NCBI RefSeq assembly: GCF_030546745.1
Contig: NZ_JAUOPD010000001.1
Span: 124,001 to 188,000 of the forward strand
DNA from: Thalassotalea sp. 1_MG-2023
Lineage (GTDB): Bacteria > Pseudomonadota > Gammaproteobacteria > Enterobacterales > Alteromonadaceae
Direction: 5' to 3'
DNA: 64,000 nucleotides
Position numbers and translations under genes: made by a program
The notes under the pieces: generated by a model
The model's database searches: none
Told to the model about the DNA's origin: nothing
What the model saw: only the letters and a program-made list of their open reading frames with translations
Part shown: positions 26,649 to 34,882 of the stretch, in pieces
Position numbering within the stretch: position 1 is the first letter of the stretch
Layout: each line of letters opens with the position of its first letter

Positions 26649-28150
26649 TGTCTGAACTAAAACGAAAGACGATTAGTGGTGTCGCATTTTTGTCGCTAGG
26701 CAAAGGTGCCGGCAAGTTGATTTCATTCGTTAACACATTGATCTTGGCTAGAATTTTAGCACCTGAAGATTATGGATTACTTGCCATGGCGATGGTATTC
26801 ATTGGTATTTTGGGCTTTTTCAGCGATATGGGCCTCGGTATGGCCATTATCCAAAAAAGTGGTGTTACCAAAAAGCAGACGACTGCCGTTTTTTATTTAG
26901 CCATTGTAAACAGTGTGCTGCTAGCGACCTTATTGTTTTTAATGTCTGGGTATATTGCATCATGGATGGAAAGTGAAGCGCTAGCACCTATTCTTGCTAC
27001 GATGGCATGGCTAATGATCACTAATGCCATGTTTGTAGTGCCTGAATCACTGTTAGCTAAAGAGATGCAGTTTAAACTGATTTCATTTGTTGAATTCATT
27101 ACGATTATATTGCAATGCGCGATTACCTTAATGTTGGCTATTTATGACTATCAAGTATGGGCGTTAGTTATTGGCACGATGGCGGCAAGTGTGATTAAAC
27201 TGCTGTTGTTTTTTATGTTGTCAAAGTGGCGACCATGCGGGTTTGAGGGAATAAGTGCCGCTTTTTCGTTATTGAGATATGGCGCATCGGTCACTTACTC
27301 GCGAGTAACGTGGTTTGTGTACACTAATATTTCAATTTTGATTTTAGGCAAAATGAATGGAGAAAAACAAACGGGGATTTTTTCGATGTCGCAATCTTTG
27401 GCAAATCTTCCGACCGAACATTGTACTAACCTCGTTGTACAAGTGGCTTCGCCACTATTTTCAAAGGTACAGACAGAGCTCACTTCACTGACCAATGCGT
27501 TATGTCGATTAACAGCAGGCATCGCATTTTTAACCTTTCCAATGCTTGCTGGCGTTATTGTAACTGCGCCAGAACTCGTTATCGTTTTATTAGGTGATAA
27601 ATGGGCAAGTGCCGTTATACCCTTGCAATTTCTTTGCGTAATGGGCTTTTGTAAAGCAATTGACCCCCTTATCACGCAAGCCTTAATTTCTTCAGGTCGA
27701 GCAAATGTTGCTGCACACTATACGTCAATATGTGCTGTTGTTATTCCAATTGCGATCTTTATTGGTAGTTACTTCTATCAAATTAATGGTGCTGCATTTG
27801 CATTAAGTGCGACCTATCTTTTGCTATTTAGTTATTTGTTGATCTGCGCGAAGCGTCATTTAGGTTTGTCGATATCGCAATATTTATTCCTGCTTAAAAC
27901 GCCTGTATCAGGTGCTATTGTTATGGCGATTGTATTAATTTTAACGAAAACGATGGTATTATCTCTCTGGCCATTGTTGGAGATAACTTCACTTATCATA
28001 CAAGTGATGTTAGGTGCATTGAGTTACTTTGTTTGGATTGTGTTCTTTAGGCGTAAAGATCTGTATTACTTACGGGATTTATTATCAAGCGCAGGCATAG
28101 CGAACCGTTTGCTTAATCGCTGGCCGTTTGTGGCAAAAAATTCGCCTTAA
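26648..28150 (+). CDS. Wzx-like oligosaccharide flippase (first copy)
   Basis: This 500-residue polytopic membrane protein has a MOP/MATE-fold N-terminus, GKLISFVNTLILARILAPEDYGLLAMA, typical of lipopolysaccharide/exopolysaccharide flippases, and about 12-14 hydrophobic helices. It would move undecaprenyl-linked repeat units to the periplasm. Its ATG overlaps the stop of the glycosyltransferase (TAATG). A second flippase lies at 30486-31958, so two lipid-linked substrates may be exported. Confidence 0.88.
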   Translation: MSELKRKTISGVAFLSLGKGAGKLISFVNTLILARILAPEDYGLLAMAMVFIGILGFFSDMGLGMAIIQKSGVTKKQTTAVFYLAIVNSVLLATLLFLMSGYIASWMESEALAPILATMAWLMITNAMFVVPESLLAKEMQFKLISFVEFITIILQCAITLMLAIYDYQVWALVIGTMAASVIKLLLFFMLSKWRPCGFEGISAAFSLLRYGASVTYSRVTWFVYTNISILILGKMNGEKQTGIFSMSQSLANLPTEHCTNLVVQVASPLFSKVQTELTSLTNALCRLTAGIAFLTFPMLAGVIVTAPELVIVLLGDKWASAVIPLQFLCVMGFCKAIDPLITQALISSGRANVAAHYTSICAVVIPIAIFIGSYFYQINGAAFALSATYLLLFSYLLICAKRHLGLSISQYLFLLKTPVSGAIVMAIVLILTKTMVLSLWPLLEITSLIIQVMLGALSYFVWIVFFRRKDLYYLRDLLSSAGIANRLLNRWPFVAKNSP

Positions 28151-28175
28151 TGATGTGTAAAATGGAAATTTAATA

Positions 28176-29312
28176 ATGACAGTAGAAGTAGTAGTGGTAG
28201 GCTCGGGTTTAAATGCCTTAGGTGTTATGCGTTCATTAGGTCATGATGTCGAATCAATATTAGTGACGCAGGAAAATGTTGCGGCGCGTTATACTAAATT
28301 TGGTAAGAAGCATTTTGTAGCATCAACAACCGATAACAAAATTATCAGTGAGCTTCAGCAGTTAGGGGCCCAAATAGATGGTCGTCCAGTGTTGCTGTTA
28401 ACCGAAGAGAAAACAGTCGCCCTTGTTAGTGAGAATCGAGCAATACTCGCAGAATATTTTCAATTTCTATTGCCAACGCATACACAGCTACTTGGATTGC
28501 AATCAAAGTCAGATTTTCAATTAATGGCAGAAAAATCAGGTAGCTTGATCCCAAAAGCGTTAATTATGTCGGAAGCGACCGATATTGAAGCCGAAGCATT
28601 AACGTTTCCCTGCGTATTCAAACCTCTGTATCAAGATAAAGCATATAGTCAGCGCTTCAAAAAAGCATACAAAATGCATAACTGGGCTGATGTAAAAGCA
28701 TTATATGCTGAGATTTCACCGATCATGCCGGATATGATTCTACAAGAGTGGATTGAGGGTGAAGACAGCGATATATATTTCAATTTAATGTATGTTGCCG
28801 AAAATGGTGACGTTGTGACGAGCTTTTCCGGCAGAAAAGTTCGCTCTTGGCCGCTCAATGTTGGCGGAACGGCAAGCTGTACCTCTACAAAAGAACATCA
28901 TCACACCCTACATCAACAGACGAAAACATTTGTTGAAAGTATAGGTTATGTCGGCTTAATAGGTATGGAATATAAATTTGATGTCAACCGAAAAGGTTTT
29001 TACATGATAGAACCTACGGTTGGTCGCACAGATTATCAACATGAGATAGCTGCTTTATCGGGTTGCAATATATTGAAAGCAATTGTTGATTTTCACCTGG
29101 GCGGTAGCATCAAAGATCTTGTAAGCCCATCAAGTTATAACGAAGTGCTTTGGTTCGACGAAATCTCCGACGCTAATGCATTAGCCCATGGTGGGATAAA
29201 AATGGCTGATGAACCTAGTAAAAAATTTGGCGCACTTTTTCGTTTTTCTGACCTAGGTCCTTACTTTTTTGCTTTTAAACAAAAAGTAAAAAGACGGCTG
29301 AATATATCCTAA
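28176..29312 (+). CDS. ATP-grasp carboxylate-amine ligase family protein
   Basis: This 378-residue ATP-grasp enzyme begins VEVVVVGSGLNALGVMRSLG, an N-terminal pre-ATP-grasp Rossmann-like fold. It contains PCVFKPLYQDK (ATP-binding Lys), MILQEWIEGEDSD and the metal-binding region IGMEYKFDVNRKGFYMIEPTVG. Such enzymes join a carboxylate to an amine or imine with ATP. In this locus a peptide or amino-acid amide on a uronic acid is plausible. Its stop overlaps the ATG of the aminotransferase gene (TAATG), so the two probably act together. Substrates cannot be read from the sequence. Confidence 0.82.
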   Translation: MTVEVVVVGSGLNALGVMRSLGHDVESILVTQENVAARYTKFGKKHFVASTTDNKIISELQQLGAQIDGRPVLLLTEEKTVALVSENRAILAEYFQFLLPTHTQLLGLQSKSDFQLMAEKSGSLIPKALIMSEATDIEAEALTFPCVFKPLYQDKAYSQRFKKAYKMHNWADVKALYAEISPIMPDMILQEWIEGEDSDIYFNLMYVAENGDVVTSFSGRKVRSWPLNVGGTASCTSTKEHHHTLHQQTKTFVESIGYVGLIGMEYKFDVNRKGFYMIEPTVGRTDYQHEIAALSGCNILKAIVDFHLGGSIKDLVSPSSYNEVLWFDEISDANALAHGGIKMADEPSKKFGALFRFSDLGPYFFAFKQKVKRRLNIS

Positions 29313-30499
29313 TGATAAAAGTACGTGTATGCCAGTGGGGTTTCAAAGAATGGTGGATATTGTTCACCGCTTTAGTGTCATCTCATAAAAAAGCTCCCGA
29401 GCGCTTGAAAGATCGTCTTGCTCGTTATTTTCACCGAGAAATAGTGTTATTTAATTCTGGTCGAGCGGCAATAGCACTATGCTTACAGTTTGTACGTCAG
29501 ACAAAAAAAGGTAAAACGGAAGTTATTATTCCTCGGTATATATGCACAAGTGTGATTGAAACTATCGAAAAGTGCGGCTTTCAGGCGATACATGCTCCAG
29601 TTAACGATGAGTTAAATCTAGATATAACGGCTTTACCTGCGTTTATTTCTGACCGCACCGCGGCGATTATTGCGCCGCATATGTATAGTTGTAGTGCAGA
29701 TATTGAAGCAATAGCTTCACTTTCACGAGAGAAAAATATTTTTTTGATAGATGATGCTGCACAGGTCTTTGGTGTAAAGCATGCAGGCAGTCTATTAGGT
29801 ACATTTGGTAATGCAGGTGTCTTAAGTTTTGCTCAAGCAAAATCAATCGTGACAGGCATTAAAGGCTCAGGTGGTGCATTGCTTATATCTGACCCAGAAT
29901 TAAAAAGGTTTGTTGACGATAACGTGGCATCTTATGAACGTAATCGTGTCAGCTTTTCACGTATTGTTGAGTTTCTATGTGTCTATAAATGGCGTGGCAT
30001 ATTTGAAACCGCACATTATTACCTCGATAGAATTAAAACGTTATTGCAGGTGAATAAACCAACTGATGACTATGAACCTCGAAAAATAGCTTATTTGGAT
30101 GCAGCCATTGCGTTGAGACAAGTTGACACTTTTAATCAGCGTTATAGCCAAACTTTGCAACGTTTAGCTATCTATCAACGAGAACTCTCCCAGCTGCCTT
30201 TTCTGTCTTTACCGCAAATAGCTAATGAAACGCGATATGTATCTCGTTTTATTGTCAGGCTTGCGTCAGAATCGCCGAAAGCGTTTCGTCAGTACCTTAA
30301 AGAACATGGTGTTGCATCAAAGCTGACTTACTTAAATGGTTCGAAGTTGTATGATGGTACCGCTGATTCTGGGCTGCTTGAATTGCCTTTACAGGATATC
30401 TCTACTGCAGATGTACAAAAAGTATGTAATGTATGTCAACAATACTCCAAGCACTTAACTGATCAAGAAGTAGTGGAAAACAATAATGTCACAAGATAG
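29312..30499 (+). CDS. DegT/DnrJ/EryC1-type aminotransferase
   Basis: This 395-residue PLP-dependent enzyme of the sugar-aminotransferase fold has NSGRAAIALCLQF near 48-60 and the PLP-ring Asp region FLIDDAAQVFG (Asp147/148). SFAQAKSIVTG contains the likely Schiff-base lysine Lys177. The usual role is amination of a keto-sugar nucleotide. No dedicated dehydratase for making such a keto sugar is seen next to it, and pairing with an ATP-grasp ligase is unusual, so its substrate is open. The 3' end overlaps the next flippase gene by 14 bases. Confidence 0.83.
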   Translation: MIKVRVCQWGFKEWWILFTALVSSHKKAPERLKDRLARYFHREIVLFNSGRAAIALCLQFVRQTKKGKTEVIIPRYICTSVIETIEKCGFQAIHAPVNDELNLDITALPAFISDRTAAIIAPHMYSCSADIEAIASLSREKNIFLIDDAAQVFGVKHAGSLLGTFGNAGVLSFAQAKSIVTGIKGSGGALLISDPELKRFVDDNVASYERNRVSFSRIVEFLCVYKWRGIFETAHYYLDRIKTLLQVNKPTDDYEPRKIAYLDAAIALRQVDTFNQRYSQTLQRLAIYQRELSQLPFLSLPQIANETRYVSRFIVRLASESPKAFRQYLKEHGVASKLTYLNGSKLYDGTADSGLLELPLQDISTADVQKVCNVCQQYSKHLTDQEVVENNNVTR

Positions 30500-31958
30500 T
30501 CAAAAGCTTATTAGCAGCGCCGTATGGATGTTAGTCACTAGAATGATTATAAAGTCGCTAGGTATTGTGAGTTCTGTGGTGCTTGCCAGGTTACTTGTGC
30601 CTGAAGATTTTGGTTTAGTAGCAGTGGTCATGGCGATATATGCTTTTTTTAATATCTTTAGTGCCGCAGGTTTTAATTCTGCATTGATTCAACGTAAAGA
30701 GTTTGATCCTCAAGCCTATAGTACGGTTTGGACGACAAGTGTGCTGTTTGCAGTGTCGGCATTTATACTTTTTATCGTATCGGCTGACTTTGTTGCGGCT
30801 TATTATGAAGATGCTCGCCTGGAAAATATAATGTACGCGGTTGCAGCTTCATTTTTATTACAAGGTTTTTATAATACCGGCGTTGTTCACTTTCAACAAA
30901 GTCAAAACTTTAGACAAGAATTTTATTTTCAAGTGTTACCTAAGCTAATATCTTTTTTTATAACCCTTGGATTAGCGTTCACGCTTCGATCATATTGGGC
31001 GCTAGTCATAGGCATGTTATTTCATCAAATGTTAACCTTGATCACCAGTTACGTGATGCATAAATTTCGCCCTTATTTTACCTTGAAAGGCTTTAGGCGG
31101 TTATTTACTTTTTCAAAGTGGATCATACTGAACCAACTGCTTTACTTTTTTAATAATTTTTCAATTTCTCTTATTGTAGGTAAAACAATATCTTCAAGAG
31201 CAGCAGGTTTAATGGGGCTTAGTGTTGAAATGGCATCTTTCCCGGTGACAGAAATGGTTGCCCCCATCAATAAAGCTGCCTATCCAGCCTACGCTCGAGC
31301 AGCAGAAAATATAGCGCGTTTGACAAAGTTATATTTGGAATCATTAAACATGGTTTCATTGATTGTTTTACCAGCGGTAATGGGTATTTATTTAACAGCA
31401 CCGTTATTAGTGCCTGTATTGTTGGGCGATAAATGGTTAGAAACTATCCCATTAATTCAGGCTATTTCAATTGCGAGTTTGTTTCTCGGGTTACAATCTA
31501 CTAATGGTTATTTAATGATGGCATTAGGAAAACCACAGATATCAACACTGGTAGGGTTTATTCGCGCTGCTTGTATGTTGGGGGCTGTCATTACCCTAAG
31601 CCAGCTTCATGGGGTGATTGGAGCGGCAGCAGGGCTGTTAATTGCATCTGTTGTAGGTTTTTTGTTTTCGTATATATTTGTTTGGGTTTATTTAAAACTA
31701 AGTATTGTTGCGATGATCCGCAGTGTGTTAAATCCACTTGTTTCTGTTGTGGTAATGTTCGCTACAGTCACACTTGCTCATATACAATTATCGGGAATTA
31801 ACCAGACCTTGTTATTGGCGATATTGGTGATAACAGGTGGTATTACTTATCTTGGCATGATTGCACTCCTATGGCGGTTAAATGGTTGCCCTGACGGAAT
31901 AGAAAAAAAATTCTTGAACATTGTGCGAGTTCGCCTATTCAAATTAGAAGTGATTTAA
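30486..31958 (+). CDS. Wzx-like oligosaccharide flippase (second copy)
   Basis: This 490-residue polytopic protein has an N-terminus, SLGIVSSVVLARLLVPEDFGLVAVV, and overall layout like the Wzx/WzxC branch of the MOP superfamily. It is a divergent paralogue of the flippase at 26648 (both share the LARxLxPEDxGL signature). It starts inside the end of the aminotransferase gene. The order ATP-grasp, aminotransferase, flippase suggests a submodule that makes and exports a modified repeat unit. Confidence 0.87.
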   Translation: MSQDSQKLISSAVWMLVTRMIIKSLGIVSSVVLARLLVPEDFGLVAVVMAIYAFFNIFSAAGFNSALIQRKEFDPQAYSTVWTTSVLFAVSAFILFIVSADFVAAYYEDARLENIMYAVAASFLLQGFYNTGVVHFQQSQNFRQEFYFQVLPKLISFFITLGLAFTLRSYWALVIGMLFHQMLTLITSYVMHKFRPYFTLKGFRRLFTFSKWIILNQLLYFFNNFSISLIVGKTISSRAAGLMGLSVEMASFPVTEMVAPINKAAYPAYARAAENIARLTKLYLESLNMVSLIVLPAVMGIYLTAPLLVPVLLGDKWLETIPLIQAISIASLFLGLQSTNGYLMMALGKPQISTLVGFIRAACMLGAVITLSQLHGVIGAAAGLLIASVVGFLFSYIFVWVYLKLSIVAMIRSVLNPLVSVVVMFATVTLAHIQLSGINQTLLLAILVITGGITYLGMIALLWRLNGCPDGIEKKFLNIVRVRLFKLEVI

Positions 31959-31969
31959 AGAGAGTAAAC

Positions 31970-32869
31970 GTGAAGCAGGATATAACGGTAAGTATAGCGA
32001 CAACCGCGGAAGGAAAGCGTAAACATCAACTTGAAAGGGCAATAGAGAGTGTGTTGTCTCAGGAAGGGTGTTCATTTAAATTACACATCATTATAAACGG
32101 TGATCGATTCGATAAAGCGTTTCGAGCACAATTAGAGCAAGATCAACGGTTCACCTGTTTTTATCGTGAAGAAGGGCACTTACCAAAAGCCTTAGTTTAC
32201 GCTAGGCAAGTGATTGATACTGAATATTTTTGCTTTCTTGATGATGATGATGAACTGTTATCTAACTCTTTATCACACCGGCTAAATGGTTTCGACACCA
32301 CGCTTGATGTGGTTGTTGGTAATGGTGTTAGGTGTGATACACAAACAAAAGAAGAAGTGGTTTCACACCCGTCTTTTGATCAGTACCATCAAGATGCCAT
32401 GCTGGCATTGTTTGGAAAAAGCGGCACTTGGTTATCAAGTTGCGCTGGTCTATTTAGAACGTCTGCGATTCCTACTGAGTATTTTTCAGATTATATTAAA
32501 TATGCTGAATGGAGTTATTTAGCCTTCAAAATTGCGCTAAATCATCAAGTAGGGTTTGTTAATAAGCCTTGTCATCGCGTTAATATTCAACCAGGTTCAC
32601 TGTCTAGTCATAGTGCGTATTTAGAAGGGCAAATGGCTTTGCTTCAGGCATTAAAGAATATGCAATTACCCGCTCGAGTGATGTCTTTATTTAATGATAA
32701 ATTGATTGATACATGCCATGTTCTGTCGGTTCATTATCTGAGTGAGGGTGAAACGTCTAAAAGCTGGAAAGCACATTTTGCCTCGATGAAAACATGGAAA
32801 GGCTTTTGTCAGTATGTGTTATACACCCGACATGTGATTTTAGGTAGTGTTAAGTCACTCAATAAGTAG
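31970..32869 (+). CDS. Glycosyltransferase family 2 protein
   Basis: This 299-residue GT-A enzyme starts ITVSIATTAEGKRKHQLERAI and has the acidic metal site YFCFLDDDDEL (DxD-type). The last third is not conserved in an obvious way. It is the last gene of the plus-strand biosynthesis block, eleven bases after the second flippase, with a GTG start after GAGAG. Probably an inverting enzyme adding one sugar of the repeat; donor unknown. Confidence 0.84.
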   Translation: MKQDITVSIATTAEGKRKHQLERAIESVLSQEGCSFKLHIIINGDRFDKAFRAQLEQDQRFTCFYREEGHLPKALVYARQVIDTEYFCFLDDDDELLSNSLSHRLNGFDTTLDVVVGNGVRCDTQTKEEVVSHPSFDQYHQDAMLALFGKSGTWLSSCAGLFRTSAIPTEYFSDYIKYAEWSYLAFKIALNHQVGFVNKPCHRVNIQPGSLSSHSAYLEGQMALLQALKNMQLPARVMSLFNDKLIDTCHVLSVHYLSEGETSKSWKAHFASMKTWKGFCQYVLYTRHVILGSVKSLNK

Positions 32870-32977
32870 CCGTTACCTAAGTAAAATAACGGCGATAACG
32901 TTGATTAGTTTTCAGCGACACCTTTATTTTTCGTTAGCTATCAGGCCAACGTTTTTAAAACAATGGTGGCCGCTGAA
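32869..32977. terminator. Convergent intergenic region with nested inverted repeats
   Basis: Between the convergent glycosyltransferase and propeller genes are two hairpin-forming elements. GCCGTTA/TAACGGC (32869-32893) has 11 bases between the arms. TTCAGCG-CACC (32911-32922) pairs with GGTG-CGCTGAA (32965-32977) and encloses an imperfect GGCCA/TGGCC stem. No strong T tract follows the first stem. A bidirectional terminator is inferred from the convergent genes. Confidence 0.4.
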
Positions 32978-32980
32978 GAG

Positions 32981-34054
32981 TTAATGTTTCTCTAGGGTAA
33001 AAAGTTTTCCACTAAAATGCGCTGTATTTGTTGTTGTAAATAAAAACTGGTTATCAGGTACAGTACCAATGGGTTGGTAAACATACGCATACTTAGAGCC
33101 ATTAATTTCAGGTGATGCTTGATAGGGAAAAGCTTTTACTTTACGCCAATTTTTTCCGTCGGCGCTGAACCAAATGGCAGCTTCTTCAGCGATTGCTTGT
33201 TGGCAGCCCGGTTCGTAATTAACCCCGAGATAATAACCGCCAGACTGTGTTTTTGTGCAGTGATATGCTGGAGCGTCAATCTTGGCGACTTGCTCTAATT
33301 CATTCGTGTGCAAATCAAATCGATAAATATAATTAATGTCGTCTGCAGAAGCGTCTTTTCCTGCATCCATCCCCCAAACTAGCGCATCGTTAAAAAACAT
33401 CAGTGAAACTGCGCGCCAAGTTTGACTGCCGCCATTAAATTTTTCTATTGTTGTAAAGTTATCATCGGTATAGAAAAACCATGATTGTTGGTCGGAATCA
33501 CCGGTGGTTATCCAAATTTTCTCACGAAAGTCATCCCAATAAACTCCATGAATATGCTTTATTTCTTCGCCGGTAAATGTATGTTGTATTTGGAGAGTAG
33601 TGCCATTATTAACAATACCAATAATATTAATTTCTCTGCCTTTTTGATTAGCATATTCGCCAAAATATACGTTTCCATCGGGTGTAATTGCGATACCGTT
33701 TCTAAGCGGAGGTAAAATATTACTCGTGGTAAATTCGAAAATAGTAGTAGCGACATTTTTATCGTTAGCAGGGTCAAACCGATACACTTTGTCATAAATC
33801 ACCAACACGACTTTTGATGGCAGCTCAATGACATGACCTAGCCCCATTCCTTTATTTAGTTTTCGTACCAATGCACTTCTGGCGATTTTATCTTTAATTT
33901 TTGCTACAAACCCTTCACCGTTTGGTGGAATTTGAAAAAAACGCTCAAATTTTTCAGTGTTATAGATATATTTGTAAACAATGTGATCATTAACAACTAA
34001 ACAATAATCTTCTGTGGAAAAATGAGGGTAATAATCATTTTTTAATTTTTTCAT
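32981..34054 (-). CDS. Beta-propeller-like protein of unknown function
   Basis: This 357-residue protein has no signal peptide. It consists of repeated blade-like segments ending in W or F, such as NGIAITPDGNVYFGEY, HIHGVYWDDFREKIWITTGD, AIWFSADGKNWRKVKAF and TVPDNQFLFTTTN. These resemble SMP-30 or BNR-type propellers. No catalytic motif can be named. It starts 22 bases after the sulfotransferase gene with no clear ribosome site and is last in the minus-strand island, so it could read or bind the decorated polymer or a precursor. I do not assign a function. Confidence 0.7.
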   Translation of the reverse strand: MKKLKNDYYPHFSTEDYCLVVNDHIVYKYIYNTEKFERFFQIPPNGEGFVAKIKDKIARSALVRKLNKGMGLGHVIELPSKVVLVIYDKVYRFDPANDKNVATTIFEFTTSNILPPLRNGIAITPDGNVYFGEYANQKGREINIIGIVNNGTTLQIQHTFTGEEIKHIHGVYWDDFREKIWITTGDSDQQSWFFYTDDNFTTIEKFNGGSQTWRAVSLMFFNDALVWGMDAGKDASADDINYIYRFDLHTNELEQVAKIDAPAYHCTKTQSGGYYLGVNYEPGCQQAIAEEAAIWFSADGKNWRKVKAFPYQASPEINGSKYAYVYQPIGTVPDNQFLFTTTNTAHFSGKLFTLEKH

Positions 34055-34076
34055 TTTTTAAAACAAGCTTTTGAAG

Positions 34077-34850
34077 TTAATTTAAGAGTGACGCTCTATT
34101 TTTTACCTGTTCACTTATAGAACTATTGTCGAAGTTGTAGCCTAATGTTTTTATGTCTTGTTCGTAGACCTGCTCAACTATCTTTTTTGTTTTATCTGTG
34201 TAATAAGTCATATAATTATTATGTTGGCTTTTATTCTGAATAGAGATTTCCGCATCGATGTTGAGTTTATTTGATATGAATTGAAAGTCATCATCCATAT
34301 TTTCTAAGAAACCAATAAAATCTAATGCCACCTTTTCGTGCCTATCAAGAATGTAATGTGTTTGAGGACGAAAGTGGTGCCATTTTTGAATATTCTCTTT
34401 ATTTACCCATTCAGTTACAAATTGATCAAAGCTAGAAAACATAGATAACTCTTTTTCAAACCATGTTTTGTCTTTTTCGCCAAAACCACCTTTTTGAAGA
34501 AAAAAGTAGGCAGAAACCAATCTATCCCAAGGGTTTCTAACAAAAGTAAACTTATAATAGTTTTTAATATTTTTTGGCTCAAATATCACTAAGTACTCAT
34601 TTATTGATGTATGTCCTCCAGCTAGGTTTCCAAATAACTTTTTACAGACAGAAACACCCGCGCATTTTGGAATGTGAACAAATATTGCCTTATTATCATC
34701 AAAAGGTTTGTAAGAATAACCGTCACTTGTTTCAATTTTTCTCTTTGTTTGCAACGCGTCGAATATTTTTGGGTTGTGTTTTTTATAAGCGAAACGCAAC
34801 AATCTAAGGTAAATATTATCAGGTATAATACTTACTAGCTTTTTTTTCAT
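34077..34850 (-). CDS. Carbohydrate sulfotransferase (sulfotransfer_2 family)
   Basis: This 257-residue PAPS-dependent sulfotransferase has the 5'-phosphosulfate loop HIPKCAGVSVCKK (about 59-71) and the 3'-phosphate-binding segment FVRNPWDRLVSAYFF (about 103-117). Both are strong signatures shared with chondroitin/dermatan-type enzymes. It probably sulfates the exopolysaccharide, which is common for marine polymers. The frame opens at 34904, overlapping the lipoprotein gene by 22 bases, but I choose the ATG at 34850 because GGAAGA lies just upstream at good spacing. The gene is visibly richer in A and T than its neighbours, a possible sign of transfer. Confidence 0.87.
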   Translation of the reverse strand: MKKKLVSIIPDNIYLRLLRFAYKKHNPKIFDALQTKRKIETSDGYSYKPFDDNKAIFVHIPKCAGVSVCKKLFGNLAGGHTSINEYLVIFEPKNIKNYYKFTFVRNPWDRLVSAYFFLQKGGFGEKDKTWFEKELSMFSSFDQFVTEWVNKENIQKWHHFRPQTHYILDRHEKVALDFIGFLENMDDDFQFISNKLNIDAEISIQNKSQHNNYMTYYTDKTKKIVEQVYEQDIKTLGYNFDNSSISEQVKNRASLLN

Positions 34851-34882
34851 ATTATCTTCCATAATTAAAGTTTCAAACTTAT

